Shown: one piece after another, positions 15,545 to 25,021 of the stretch
Layout: every line of letters begins with the position of its first letter
How positions within the stretch are numbered: position 1 is the stretch's first letter
DNA from: JBCBGF01 sp038526915
GTDB lineage: Bacteria; Pseudomonadota; Alphaproteobacteria; Rhodobacterales; Rhodobacteraceae
Assembly (NCBI GenBank): GCA_038526915.1
Contig: JBCBGF010000004.1
Coordinates: forward strand, 248,001 to 312,000
DNA: 64,000 nucleotides
Direction of reading: 5' to 3'
Notes under the pieces: model-generated
Told to the model about the DNA's origin: nothing
Database searches by the model: none
Seen by the model: the letters and a program-made list of their open reading frames with translations, nothing else
Made by a program: the position numbers and the translations under genes

Positions 15545-17670
15545 ACCGGTTCGACCGCATCTTGGTGGTGGATTGGTCGGCCAGATCGGCCCCATCGCCA
15601 AAGGCCCCGTCGGCAGATGCGATTTGGATCGCCTGCGCGGATGCGCAGGGTGTCGTGACGGAGTACTGCCGCACCCGCACTGAGGCGATGCAGCGTGTAG
15701 CGGCCCATCTCCAGGCGGCCTTGGATCAACGCCAGCGCGTGCTCGCCGGGTTTGACTTTCCGTTTGGCTACCCGGCCGGATTTGCCCAGGCGCTAACGGG
15801 GGAACCTTCGGTCCTCGCCGTCTGGCAGTGGCTCGCCGACCGGATCCTGGACAGCGACGACAACGACAACAACCGGTTTGACGTGGCCCGTGCGATGAAT
15901 GCGCAGTTCCCGGGGGTGGGGCCTTTCTGGGGCTGCCCAACGGGCGTAGCAGACAGTGTGCTACCGGATCGGGGGAGTTTGCGCAGCGGCCACGGCATGG
16001 CAGAGCGACGCGCGGTTGAGATCGCTGTCCCAAAGGCGCAACCGGTTTGGAAGCTCTACACGACCGGTTCGGTCGGCTCTCAGACGCTCTTGGGCCTGCC
16101 ACGGCTGCAACAGCTTCGCACGCAGTTTGGCCGCAAGGCCTCGGTTTGGCCTTTTGAGGCACCTGACACACCCATTGTTCTGGCCGAGATCTATCCATCG
16201 CTTTTGGACGGTGATGTTACGCGCCTGCTCGCTTCGGCGCCCGACATGATCAAGGACGAGGCGCAGGTTCGCGTTCTGGCGCAAGCGCTCTATGAATGGG
16301 ACGACGGCACACTGGACGCGGCCTTTGCGGCGGCCCCGCCTGAGGCTGCGAAAGAAGAAGGGTGGATTTTGGGGGTTGGTCTAGAGGCACCGAGTGTTTC
16401 GGCAGGCTACACGGCCCAACAACCGCCGCCACTAAAGAACGATTGCTTTGCCCTCCCGCCCGGCGTGGACTGGGTGCCGGTGCCCACCGCGCTGGCGACG
16501 CTTCGCGGCAGTGTCCGACACGTCGTTGGCCGCGAAACACTGCCAATTGCGCGGGCCGGCGGCCGTGTTCTGGCAAGCGATGCCACAGCCGCCCGCGCCC
16601 ACCCGCCCCGCGCAAACGCGGCGGTAGACGGCTATGGCTTTGCCCATGCCAGTCTGGGACCTGCCCCACACCACCTGCCGCTGACAGGCGATGTTGCCGC
16701 CGCCGGATCGGATGCCGGACCCGTTCCACCGGGCCATGCCGTGCGCATCCTTACGGGGGCCGCTGTGCCCCCGGGCGTCGATACAGTCGTTTTGCAGGAA
16801 GATGTCACCGCGTCCGCTGACAGCGTTGTGTTCAATGGCCCGATGAAACCGGGGGCGAACGTGCGGGCGGCTGGGGAGGACCTGACCGTTGGGAACACGG
16901 CCCTGACATCGGGCCGCATGCTGACGCCCGCCGACCTCGGGCTGCTCTCCGCCGCCGGGGTCAAAGCGGTCAACGTGTATCACCCTCTGCGCGTGGCCGT
17001 CCTTAGCACTGGTGATGAGTTGGTGGATGATGCGCCAGACACAGACGATACGGCGATCGTCGATGCCAACCGCCCAATGCTGCTGGACATCTTGCGGCGA
17101 TGGGGGCACGCGCCGATCGACTGCGGGATCGCCCGCGACGACCGGGCCGAGGTCCGCGCGGCGTTGGATGCCGCAGCAGACAGCGCTGATGCCATCCTGA
17201 CATCAGGGGGCGCCAGTGCGGGCGATGAAGATCACATCTCGGCCCTGATGCGCGGCGAGGGCCGCGTCTCGACATGGCGGATCGCGATGAAGCCCGGGCG
17301 GCCCTTGCTGATGGGGTTTTGGAAGGACACGCCGGTCTTTGGTCTGCCCGGCAATCCGGTCGCGGCCTTCGTCTGCACGCTTATCTTCGCGCGCCCTGCC
17401 CTGCACGCGCTGGCTGGAGGTCCCTGGCTTGATCCTCAGGGTTTTGTCGTGCCGGCAGCCTTCAAGAAGCGCAAGAAAGCGGGGCGGCATGAATACCTGC
17501 GCGCACGAATGACGCCGGAGGGGCGGGCCGAGGTCTTTGCGTCCGAAGGATCGGGCAGGATATCAGGGATCAGTTGGGCCGACGGGTTGGTTGCGTTGGA
17601 TCATGACGCCCGGGACATCCAGCCGGGCGACCCAGTTCTCTATCTGCCACTAACCTCTTTTGGTCTCTAG
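15541..17670 (+). CDS. moeA: Fusion of a DUF429-like RNase-H-fold domain to molybdopterin molybdotransferase MoeA
   Basis: 709 residues. The C-terminal ~400 are MoeA, which inserts molybdate into adenylylated molybdopterin: NAAVDGYGFA, RILTGAAVPPGVDTVV, ILTSGGASAGDEDHI and MKPGRPLLMGF...GLPGNPVAAF are all present. The N-terminal ~285 residues are unrelated. Their features (VVDWSARSAP, LAGFDFPFGYP, EIYPSLL, KDEAQVRVLAQAL) look like the DUF429 group of RNase-H-fold proteins with conserved acidic residues, but I cannot assign an activity. The reading frame has no break between the parts. It overlaps mobB by four bases. This domain order is not the usual MoeA, so the N-terminal part may act on nucleotides or be a structural add-on. 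Confidence 0.88.
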   Translation: MNRFDRILVVDWSARSAPSPKAPSADAIWIACADAQGVVTEYCRTRTEAMQRVAAHLQAALDQRQRVLAGFDFPFGYPAGFAQALTGEPSVLAVWQWLADRILDSDDNDNNRFDVARAMNAQFPGVGPFWGCPTGVADSVLPDRGSLRSGHGMAERRAVEIAVPKAQPVWKLYTTGSVGSQTLLGLPRLQQLRTQFGRKASVWPFEAPDTPIVLAEIYPSLLDGDVTRLLASAPDMIKDEAQVRVLAQALYEWDDGTLDAAFAAAPPEAAKEEGWILGVGLEAPSVSAGYTAQQPPPLKNDCFALPPGVDWVPVPTALATLRGSVRHVVGRETLPIARAGGRVLASDATAARAHPPRANAAVDGYGFAHASLGPAPHHLPLTGDVAAAGSDAGPVPPGHAVRILTGAAVPPGVDTVVLQEDVTASADSVVFNGPMKPGANVRAAGEDLTVGNTALTSGRMLTPADLGLLSAAGVKAVNVYHPLRVAVLSTGDELVDDAPDTDDTAIVDANRPMLLDILRRWGHAPIDCGIARDDRAEVRAALDAAADSADAILTSGGASAGDEDHISALMRGEGRVSTWRIAMKPGRPLLMGFWKDTPVFGLPGNPVAAFVCTLIFARPALHALAGGPWLDPQGFVVPAAFKKRKKAGRHEYLRARMTPEGRAEVFASEGSGRISGISWADGLVALDHDARDIQPGDPVLYLPLTSFGL

Positions 17671-17674
17671 CGAC

Positions 17675-18688
17675 CTAGTCAAACGTGCCCGCAACGCGCC
17701 CCAGCAGCATGAAACACCGCGCCGTTCGCGTTTCCGCCACCGCCGCGATTTCTGCATCTGACGCGTGTTCGGCGAACTGGGAAAAGATCTGATCGAACTT
17801 CCGCAGGAAATGATGCGCAGTATCGCGGAATATATGATCCTGCCGCATGCGCGCGGCGGTCAGTGCGATTCCCGACCGATCGCGGATACCGCCGAGGCCC
17901 GCGATGGCGCGGCCACGTTCCCCTTGGGCAAACTTGCGCCATACCTCGGGCCGTGATCGGTCTGGCGTGAGGTCGTCCATATAGATCCCATCCTGGCTGA
18001 GAAGCGTCAGGATGTCCTGCGCCGCCTGCACCAGCTGGGATGCGCGGTGATCCTTCATCGCCCGCCGCAAGGCCCGGAACCCTGCCGCATCGTCCGCAGT
18101 CTTTGGAAAATTGAGCGCGCTGATGAAATCCTCGACCGAGAGGGGCTTCTCGGCCGGCGCATCCGTGATCAGGCCCAGCTCAGCTTGGACATCGCTCAAC
18201 GCTGCGGGCGCCACGCTGGGGGTCGCACCGTCCGCCACAGCGCCTTCCCGCGTCGAGGTGAACGTCGCCAAAACTGCGTCCGTTTCACGCTGCGCGGCCA
18301 TCAACTCGTCCAGCCGCTTTTCAAGCGTTGTCTTGATCGACATGCCCGACATCTGCTGTTGGGCAACGGCTGTCTGGCGCATGGAATCCATCGCTGCTTG
18401 CAGACGCGCGGCTTCATCTTTGACGATCCGGGCGCTTGTCGCCGCGATGGCGGCAATCCAGATCAGCGCGATCGGCATCACCACCGCCAGAACAACCAGC
18501 AAGCCACGGACCGGATCAGGTTCCTGCGGCCCGGCCCCCCGCGTCAAAAAGAAGAAGATAACGGCCATGACCAGCCACAGGCCCGATAAGACGAGCGCGA
18601 TCATTTCGGCGTTTGACAGCGTGCCCTGGCCCCGGCGCGCAAAGACGCCCAGATCTACGATTGGCTTTCTGCTACTGTTATCGCTCAT
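17675..18688 (-). CDS. Hypothetical inner-membrane protein with two membrane helices
   Basis: 337 residues. Two hydrophobic segments lie at about 28-49 and 62-86. A helical, probably coiled-coil stretch follows (about 90-145: VKDEAARLQAAMDSMRQTAVAQQQ...LEKRLDELMAAQRETD). The C-terminal half is soluble, presumably cytoplasmic, with GERGRAIAGLGGIRDRSGIALTAARMRQDHIFRD and an HHFLRKFDQIF stretch. I do not recognise the family. It lies 23 bases downstream of greA on the same strand and converges with moeA after four bases. Function unknown. Confidence 0.8.
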   Translation of the reverse strand: MSDNSSRKPIVDLGVFARRGQGTLSNAEMIALVLSGLWLVMAVIFFFLTRGAGPQEPDPVRGLLVVLAVVMPIALIWIAAIAATSARIVKDEAARLQAAMDSMRQTAVAQQQMSGMSIKTTLEKRLDELMAAQRETDAVLATFTSTREGAVADGATPSVAPAALSDVQAELGLITDAPAEKPLSVEDFISALNFPKTADDAAGFRALRRAMKDHRASQLVQAAQDILTLLSQDGIYMDDLTPDRSRPEVWRKFAQGERGRAIAGLGGIRDRSGIALTAARMRQDHIFRDTAHHFLRKFDQIFSQFAEHASDAEIAAVAETRTARCFMLLGRVAGTFD

Positions 18689-18711
18689 GCCGCACCCATC
18701 CCCCCGGGGCG

Positions 18712-19182
18712 TCAGCTATACTCGATGCTCAGGATTTCATAGCTTTTTTCGCCGCCCGGCGTCCGCACTTCGATACTGTCGCCTTCTTCCTTACCAATCA
18801 GCGCCCGTGCGAGGGGTGATTTGATGTTCAAAAGGCCACGTTCGATATCCGCCTCAGGCTCACCCACAATCTGATAGGACTTTTCCTGGTCGGTATCCTC
18901 ATCCACGATTCGCACCTTGGCCCCGAACTTGATGGCTCCTGACAGGCTGGCGGTATCGATCACATCCGCCAAAGAGAGAATACCCTCCAACTCTTTGACC
19001 CGCCCCTCGATAAAGCTCTGCTTTTCGCGCGCGGCGTGATACTCGGCGTTCTCCGACAAATCGCCATGCTCACGCGCCTCGGCGATCGCGCGGATCACAG
19101 CGGGGCGTTCCACCGACTTCAGCGTTTTCAATTCATCGTTCAACGCGGTGTGGCCCGCGCGTGTCAGCGGTATCTTTTCCAT
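18712..19182 (-). CDS. greA: Transcription elongation factor GreA
   Basis: 156 residues, the normal size. GreA binds the RNA polymerase secondary channel and stimulates cleavage of backtracked RNA. The N-terminal coiled coil includes the tip motif with its acidic pair (AREHGDLSENAEYHAAREKQ), and the C-terminal domain ends SPLARALIGKEEGDSIEVRTPGG. I set the start at MEKIPLTRAGH; the ~35 residues upstream in frame are not part of the family. It is divergent from the ETF-ubiquinone oxidoreductase gene across about 240 bases in which I see no gene. Confidence 0.97.
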   Translation of the reverse strand: MEKIPLTRAGHTALNDELKTLKSVERPAVIRAIAEAREHGDLSENAEYHAAREKQSFIEGRVKELEGILSLADVIDTASLSGAIKFGAKVRIVDEDTDQEKSYQIVGEPEADIERGLLNIKSPLARALIGKEEGDSIEVRTPGGEKSYEILSIEYS

Positions 19183-19422
19183 AGGTCCATCCAGGTTGCC
19201 TGGTGCATGGGTAAATTCCAGCACCGCGCGACAAGACCGCTCTACCTGACCTAAAGGCACCCCCGATTGCAAGGCCGGGATGCACAATCAATCGCATCCA
19301 GGCCCCGAAATTGCCCTCAATCCAAGTCAATACGTCGCGTCCGCATTGACGCGTCCCCTATGGCTGGCTAGCTCTTCGGCGGTATGGCGCGGGCGACCCG
19401 TGCGGCGACATAAGGGTGCCGA

Positions 19423-21075
19423 ATGGCTGATATTGAACGGGAATCGATGGAATACGACGTGGTTATCGTCGGTGCGGGCCCCGCCGGGCTATCGGCAGCC
19501 ATCCGTCTCAAACAACTCGACGCCGATCTGAATGTGGTGGTTTTGGAAAAGGGTTCGGAAGTCGGGGCCCATATCCTGTCGGGTGCTGTTCTTGATCCAT
19601 CTGGCCTTGATGCGTTGATGCCTGATTGGCGCGATCAAGGCGCCCCGATCGACGTACCTGTGCGCGAAGACAAGTTCTACTTCCTGGGCGAAGCGGGACA
19701 GTTGCGCATCCCGAACTTCGTCATGCCGCCCCTGATGAACAACCACGGCAACTACATCGTCTCAATGGGCAATGTCTGCCGTTGGATGGCGGAAAGGGCC
19801 GAAGAGCTTGGGGTTGAAATCTTCCCGGGCATGGCGTGCTCCGAATTGGTCTACGCCGACGATGGCTCGGTGAAAGGTGTCGTCGCTGGTGAGTTTGGGC
19901 TGAACCCTGATGGCACACCCTCTGACGGGTACGAACCCGGTATGGAGCTGCACGGAAAATACGTGTTCCTGTCCGAAGGGGTGCGTGGCTCGCTCTCAAA
20001 GCAGGTGATTGCCAAATACGACCTCGCCAAGGACTCTGGGCCGCAGAAATACGGCATCGGGATGAAAGAGATTTGGGAGATCGATCCCGAAAAGCACAGC
20101 GAAGGCCGAGTGGTCCATACGATGGGCTGGCCGCTTAGGTCGAACGCAGGCGGCGGATCGTTTATTTATCACCTTGATAAAAATCAGGTTTATGTGGGTT
20201 TCGTGGTGCATCTCAACTACGAGAACCCGCATCTTTACCCGTACATGGAATTCCAGCGGTTCAAGCACCATCCGATGGTGGCAGAGCTGCTGAAGGGCGG
20301 GAAACGCGTGGCTTACGGCGCGCGCGCGATCACCGAAGGCGGCTATCAGGCGATGCCCAAGGCGGTGGCCCCCGGCGTCGCCCTGCTGGGCTGCTCGGTC
20401 GGCCTCGTCAACGTCCCCCGGATCAAGGGCAACCACAACGCTATGCTGTCTGGCATTGCCGCGGCCGAAGCGGCGCAGGCGGCCATCGCGGAAGGGCGCA
20501 GCGGGGACACGCTGGAGGCCTACAATACCGATCTTCGCGACGGTCCCGTGGGCGAAGATCTCAAACGCGTTCGCAATGTCAAACCCTTGTGGTCAAAACA
20601 CGGGCTTATGGCGTCGCTCACCGTGGGCGGGTTCGACATGTGGACAAACAACCTATTCGGTGCGTCCCTTCTGGGCACGCTCAGCCACGGCAAATCCGAT
20701 GCCGAGGCGACGGGGAAGGCCGCAGATCACAGCCCCATCGACTATCCCAAACCCGATGGCACGCTCAGCTTTGACCGGTTGACCAATGTCAGCTTCTCCA
20801 TGACCAACCACGAGGAAAGCCAGCCTGCGCACCTGCGTCTCACCGATGATAAGGTGCCGATCCAGGTGAACCTGCCCATCTATGCTGAACCTGCGCAACG
20901 TTATTGCCCCGCAGGCGTCTATGAGGTGGTCGAGGAAGACGGCAAAGACCCGCGGTTTGTGATCAATTTCCAAAACTGCGTTCACTGCAAGACCTGCGAT
21001 ATCAAGGATCCAAGCCAGAACATCGTCTGGACAGTGCCGCAGGGCGGGGATGGGCCGAATTATCCCAATATGTAG
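19423..21075 (+). CDS. Electron transfer flavoprotein-ubiquinone oxidoreductase
   Basis: 550 residues. It is a membrane-associated FAD/4Fe-4S enzyme that passes electrons from the electron transfer flavoprotein (fatty-acid and amino-acid oxidation) to ubiquinone. The FAD-binding start is VVIVGAGPAGLSAAIRL. The middle has AKDSGPQKYGIGMKEIW and the quinone-binding region. The C-terminal cluster site has Cys in RYCPAGVYEV and in NCVHCKTCDIKDPSQNI. The length and the order of motifs are those of a complete protein. The etfAB genes are not in the window. Confidence 0.97.
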   Translation: MADIERESMEYDVVIVGAGPAGLSAAIRLKQLDADLNVVVLEKGSEVGAHILSGAVLDPSGLDALMPDWRDQGAPIDVPVREDKFYFLGEAGQLRIPNFVMPPLMNNHGNYIVSMGNVCRWMAERAEELGVEIFPGMACSELVYADDGSVKGVVAGEFGLNPDGTPSDGYEPGMELHGKYVFLSEGVRGSLSKQVIAKYDLAKDSGPQKYGIGMKEIWEIDPEKHSEGRVVHTMGWPLRSNAGGGSFIYHLDKNQVYVGFVVHLNYENPHLYPYMEFQRFKHHPMVAELLKGGKRVAYGARAITEGGYQAMPKAVAPGVALLGCSVGLVNVPRIKGNHNAMLSGIAAAEAAQAAIAEGRSGDTLEAYNTDLRDGPVGEDLKRVRNVKPLWSKHGLMASLTVGGFDMWTNNLFGASLLGTLSHGKSDAEATGKAADHSPIDYPKPDGTLSFDRLTNVSFSMTNHEESQPAHLRLTDDKVPIQVNLPIYAEPAQRYCPAGVYEVVEEDGKDPRFVINFQNCVHCKTCDIKDPSQNIVWTVPQGGDGPNYPNM

Positions 21076-21171
21076 CGGAAACGTCAGGTTTCGCGTGAAA
21101 GTTGCACCCAGCGATTGCCGGGTGCCGATTGCGCCGCTAGGCTTCCCTAGACGCAATTATTGGGACGGATC

Positions 21172-22872
21172 ATGCTGAAAAAACTGTCGCTTGTTGCTTT
21201 CGCGGCCACCCTCGCGCTGACCGATGTCACACCGGCTGTGGCCGACGGCAATGCAGGCGCCTATCTGGCCGGGCGCCAGGCCGGTTTGGCCAACGATTAT
21301 GAAGCAGCAGCTCAGTATTTTGCGCGCGCGTTACTCCGCGATCCCTCCAACCCGTCTTTGATCGAAAACGCGGCCAGCGCGTATCTGTCGATGGGTGACT
21401 TGAACCGCGCCGTACCGCTGGCCACCCGACTTGACGATCTGGGCGTTGAAAGCCAGGTGGCCGGGCTCATCCGGTTTGCCGATATGACGCGGGACGGGCG
21501 TTGGCAGGACATCGTCGATGCACTGGACGCGGGCCAAAGCGTTGGTCCTTTGTACGACGGTCTCCTCCGGGCGTGGGCGCTGGTCGGGCTTGGCCGCATG
21601 GGCGATGCGCTGGAGCAGTTTGAGACGGTCGAGGCGGGTCGCGGCATGCAGGCCTTTGGCCTGTACCACCGGGCGCTCGCACTGGCATCGGTTGGTGACT
21701 TGGAAGGCGCGAATGCGGTCTTTTCCGGCGACAACGGCGTGCAGCTCAGGCTGACACCACGCGGGCTGATCGCGCATATCCAGGTTCTGGGGCAACTGGA
21801 AGAAACCGACGCCGCTTTGGATGTGATCGAGACCGCCCAGCGCGGGCGCGTGGATCCCTTCCTGTTGTCGCTGGGCGCACGCCTGCAGGCGGGCGAGTCT
21901 GTGCCCTTTGACGTCGCGACATCCGCCGCCGACGGGATCGCCGAGATGCATTACAGCATCGCCAATGCCCTGACCGGCGAGGCCTCGGACGGCTTCACCT
22001 TGATCTATGCACGCCTTGCCACGATCCTCCGCCCTGACCACGTCGAAGGCCTGTTGCTCACCGCTGATTTGCTTGAGCGGTTGGAGCGTTACAGCCTTGC
22101 GACAGACGTCTACGATCAAGTCCCGCGTGAGCATGCCTATTTCTACATCGCCGAAATGGGTCGTGCCGAAGCGCTAAAGCAGGCCGATCAGATCCAGGCA
22201 TCGATCGAAGTCCTGACGCAGCTGGGCGAGACGCACGGCGATCTGCCGCTGGTCCATGTGGCCTTGGGCGACACATTGCGCCGCCTTGAGCGGTTTGACG
22301 AGGCCGTGGCACCCTATGATCGCGCGATCAACCTGATTGATGAACCGCAGCAATCGCATTGGTCGCTGTATTTCTCACGCGGGATCGCGCATGAGCGGAA
22401 CGAAAGCTGGCCCGAGGCCGAGGCCGATTTCCGCAAGGCCTTGGAACTCCAACCAGATCAGCCTCAGGTGTTGAACTATCTTGGCTATTCCTTTGTCGAG
22501 ATGAAGATCAACCTGGACGAAGCGCTCGACATGATCGAACGCGCGGTCGCGGGTGAACCGAACTCGGGCTACATCACGGATTCGCTGGGATGGGTCCTCT
22601 ACCGCCTGGGCCGGTATGATGAGGCCGTCGTCCACATGGAACGCGCGGCGGAATTGCTTCCCATCGATCCGATCATCAACGATCACCTCGGCGATGTATA
22701 CTGGGCCGTCGGACGCTATCGCGAGGCCGAGTTTCAGTGGCATCGCGCATTGTCGTTCGATCCCGAGCCGGAAGAGGCCGAACGTATTCGGCGCAAGCTA
22801 GAGATCGGGCTTGATGCTGTGCTGGCCGAAGAAGGCGCCCCCCCGCTTGAAGTGGCCAATGACGACGGTTGA
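21172..22872 (+). CDS. Tetratricopeptide-repeat protein, exported
   Basis: 566 residues, with a signal peptide from the ATG at 21172 (MLKKLSLVAFAATLALTDV..AVADG). The mature part is almost entirely TPR-like helical repeats. The best are in the last third (LGDTLRRLERFDEAVAPYDRAI, FSRGIAHERNESWPEAEADFRKAL, NYLGYSFVEMKINLDEALDMIERA, DSLGWVLYRLGRYDEAVVHMERA). It is probably a periplasmic scaffold; proteins of this kind are common upstream of ispE in Rhodobacterales. Its last codons overlap the ispE start by 14 bases. The binding partner is unknown. Confidence 0.9.
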   Translation: MLKKLSLVAFAATLALTDVTPAVADGNAGAYLAGRQAGLANDYEAAAQYFARALLRDPSNPSLIENAASAYLSMGDLNRAVPLATRLDDLGVESQVAGLIRFADMTRDGRWQDIVDALDAGQSVGPLYDGLLRAWALVGLGRMGDALEQFETVEAGRGMQAFGLYHRALALASVGDLEGANAVFSGDNGVQLRLTPRGLIAHIQVLGQLEETDAALDVIETAQRGRVDPFLLSLGARLQAGESVPFDVATSAADGIAEMHYSIANALTGEASDGFTLIYARLATILRPDHVEGLLLTADLLERLERYSLATDVYDQVPREHAYFYIAEMGRAEALKQADQIQASIEVLTQLGETHGDLPLVHVALGDTLRRLERFDEAVAPYDRAINLIDEPQQSHWSLYFSRGIAHERNESWPEAEADFRKALELQPDQPQVLNYLGYSFVEMKINLDEALDMIERAVAGEPNSGYITDSLGWVLYRLGRYDEAVVHMERAAELLPIDPIINDHLGDVYWAVGRYREAEFQWHRALSFDPEPEEAERIRRKLEIGLDAVLAEEGAPPLEVANDDG

Positions 22873-23755
22873 GGTTTTTGCTCCGGCAAAGATCAACCTG
22901 ACGCTTCACATCACCGGACAACGCGCGGATGGATACCATCTGATCGACAGCCTGGTGGCCTTTGCCCCGGTCGGTGACACATTGCGCCTTTCGCGGGCAG
23001 ATGAACCTGCGCTGGCGGTGGATGGGCCGCAAGCGGACGGCGTACCACAGGATGCGAGCAACCTTGTCTGGCGCGCGGCACAGACAGTGCCTGGGGTAGG
23101 ACCGGTCTCCATCCATCTCACCAAGCACTTGCCCGCAGCAGCCGGCATTGGGGGCGGGTCATCGGATGCCGCTGCGGCGCTGCGCGGATGCTGGGCTCTG
23201 GAACAGGGCGCGGAGGCGGCAGGTCAAAAGGCGCGCACCTTTGAGGATGATGGCGAAATCCGCCGTCTTGGCGCCGATATCCCGATGTGTGTCTATCCAA
23301 CGACCTTGCGGGCACGCGGGATCGGCGAAGACATCACACCGGTCCCGATCCCGCCGGTTCCTGCCGTGTTGATAAACCCACGAGTTCCCGTTTCCACACC
23401 GTCTGTGTTTGCCGCGCTGGAGAGCAAGACCAACCCCGCCATGGTCGACCCGCTGCCCGTGTTTGAGACCGCCCCTACCCTGATCGACTGGCTCAGATCA
23501 CAGCGCAACGATCTGGAGCCGCCGGCCCGGCGCATCGCGCCGGTCATTGACACAGTTCTTCACTCGTTGAGCGGAACGCCAGGCTGCGCCCTCGCCCGTA
23601 TGTCCGGATCGGGGGCCACCTGCTTTGGCCTTTATGACAGCGACCGCGCCGCGCAGGCCGCGCACGACCGGTTGGCAGAAGCCCATCCCGATTGGTGGAT
23701 CGCCAGCGGCAGCCTGGGCGACATGTCAGACCGCGCAATGCCCCGGCTCAGCTGA
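22859..23755 (+). CDS. ispE: 4-(cytidine 5'-diphospho)-2-C-methyl-D-erythritol kinase
   Basis: 298 residues. It phosphorylates CDP-methylerythritol in the non-mevalonate isoprenoid pathway. The GHMP-kinase features are VFAPAKINLTLHITGQRADGYH at the start, the ATP-binding PAAAGIGGGSSDAAAALRG loop, and a C-terminal RMSGSGATCFGLY. I chose the ATG inside the end of the TPR gene, which gives the usual start. Its stop lies inside the 3' end of the convergent polyprenyl diphosphate synthase, another isoprenoid gene, with an eight-base overlap. Confidence 0.96.
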   Translation: MTTVEVFAPAKINLTLHITGQRADGYHLIDSLVAFAPVGDTLRLSRADEPALAVDGPQADGVPQDASNLVWRAAQTVPGVGPVSIHLTKHLPAAAGIGGGSSDAAAALRGCWALEQGAEAAGQKARTFEDDGEIRRLGADIPMCVYPTTLRARGIGEDITPVPIPPVPAVLINPRVPVSTPSVFAALESKTNPAMVDPLPVFETAPTLIDWLRSQRNDLEPPARRIAPVIDTVLHSLSGTPGCALARMSGSGATCFGLYDSDRAAQAAHDRLAEAHPDWWIASGSLGDMSDRAMPRLS

Positions 23756-24749
23756 TCCGCGCCACCACGTAATCCGCTAGATCGCGCAGCATATCGCGGA
23801 CCTCATGGTCCGGCAGATGGGTCAGCGCCTCTTTCGCCCGCCCCGCCCACGCAAGCGCTTCGTCGCGGGTGGACGCAAGCGTTTGATGGGTATCGAGCAA
23901 GCCCAAAGCATGCTCCAAATCACCCTCCTGCTGATCGCCCAGTTCGATCGTCCGCCGCCAAAACGCGCGCTCCTCATCATTCGCAGCGGCCACGGCGCGG
24001 ATCACCGGCAGTGTCAGCTTACGCTCCCGAAAATCATCACCGACATTCTTGCCCGTAGCCCCACTATCGCCCTGATAGTCCAACAGATCATCAACGATCT
24101 GAAAAGCGATCCCCAACGCATCACCGTAATCGCGCAGGGCATCGATCTGATGTTGCGGCACGCCGGCTACGACGCCCCCCACTTCGGTCGCTGCCGAAAA
24201 CAGAGCCGCCGTTTTGCCCCGCACCACCTGCAGATAGATATCCTCATCCGTCGCGAGGTTCTGTGCAGCCGTTAGCTGTAACACTTCGCCTTCGGCAATC
24301 GTCGCCGCCGCGTCCGACAGGATGCTCAGGATCCTCAGCGATCCCGGCTCGACCATCAACTGGAACGACCGCGCAAAGAGGTAGTCCCCGACCAGGACGG
24401 ACGACTTGTTGTCCCATAACAGGTTCGCCGTGGGCCGCCCGCGCCGCTGACCGCTTTCATCAACCACATCGTCATGAAGGAGCGTCGCGGTGTGGATAAA
24501 CTCAACCGTCGCCGCCAGCGCGATGTGGTGCGGGCCGTCGTAGCCGCACAGACGCGCTGCCGCGAGCGTCAGCATCGGCCGCAACCGCTTGCCGCCCGCG
24601 CCCACCAAATGCGCCGTCACTTCCGGTATCCGCGGCGCATGTTTCGAGGCCATACGCTCGACAATCAGCGCATTCACAGCGTCCATATCGCCCGCCAAAT
24701 AGGCCGCAAGGCGTTCGTGCGGTTTGACGATTGCGTCGTCCAGACCCAT
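23748..24749 (-). CDS. Polyprenyl diphosphate synthase (ubiquinone side-chain)
   Basis: 333 residues. A trans-type prenyltransferase that extends farnesyl diphosphate with isopentenyl units, probably to the C45-C50 length used for ubiquinone. The first aspartate-rich motif is LLHDDVVDESGQRRG, the second is QIVDDLLDYQGDSG, and GGKRLRPMLTLAAARL precedes the first. The start is an ATG nine bases inside a longer GTG-started frame; GTG would add three residues. Chain length cannot be read with confidence, so octaprenyl, nonaprenyl and decaprenyl synthases are all possible. It is divergent from the DUF2007 gene. Confidence 0.93.
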   Translation of the reverse strand: MGLDDAIVKPHERLAAYLAGDMDAVNALIVERMASKHAPRIPEVTAHLVGAGGKRLRPMLTLAAARLCGYDGPHHIALAATVEFIHTATLLHDDVVDESGQRRGRPTANLLWDNKSSVLVGDYLFARSFQLMVEPGSLRILSILSDAAATIAEGEVLQLTAAQNLATDEDIYLQVVRGKTAALFSAATEVGGVVAGVPQHQIDALRDYGDALGIAFQIVDDLLDYQGDSGATGKNVGDDFRERKLTLPVIRAVAAANDEERAFWRRTIELGDQQEGDLEHALGLLDTHQTLASTRDEALAWAGRAKEALTHLPDHEVRDMLRDLADYVVARIS

Positions 24750-24805
24750 CACTCTCACGTCAGATTGCTCGACAAGACGGCTGTCTTGTCTAAAAGTCCC
24801 GATCT

Positions 24806-25021
24806 ATGAAGGAGCTGTTTCGCACCAACGACCCCACTGTGATCGCCTTTGCCTCGGCACTCCTCCGCGGTGAGGATATAGACTTCTTTGAAATGGACGT
24901 CCACATGAGCGTCCTGGAAGGGTCGATCGGAATCCTGCCGCGACGGATCATGGTGCGCGACAAGGATCACTTCCGCGCCGCAGCCGTCTTGCGCGACAAT
25001 GACATCCACGTTGAACCCTGA
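24806..25021 (+). CDS. DUF2007 domain protein (putative signal-transducing protein)
   Basis: 71 residues: a single small alpha/beta domain, with MKELFRTNDPTVIAFASALL at the start and EDIDFFEMDVHMSVLEGSIG after it, as in DUF2007. These proteins resemble the ACT/PII-like ferredoxin fold and have no proven function. Its 3' end overlaps the following methyltransferase gene by 23 bases, which is usual for this gene pair in Rhodobacterales. Confidence 0.9.
   Translation: MKELFRTNDPTVIAFASALLRGEDIDFFEMDVHMSVLEGSIGILPRRIMVRDKDHFRAAAVLRDNDIHVEP

Noticed and set aside
19183..19422. Small gene or RNA in the gap between greA and the ETF-ubiquinone oxidoreductase gene
   Set aside because: No open frame with a ribosome-binding site and no clear hairpin; only a weak TTGACG box near 19347.
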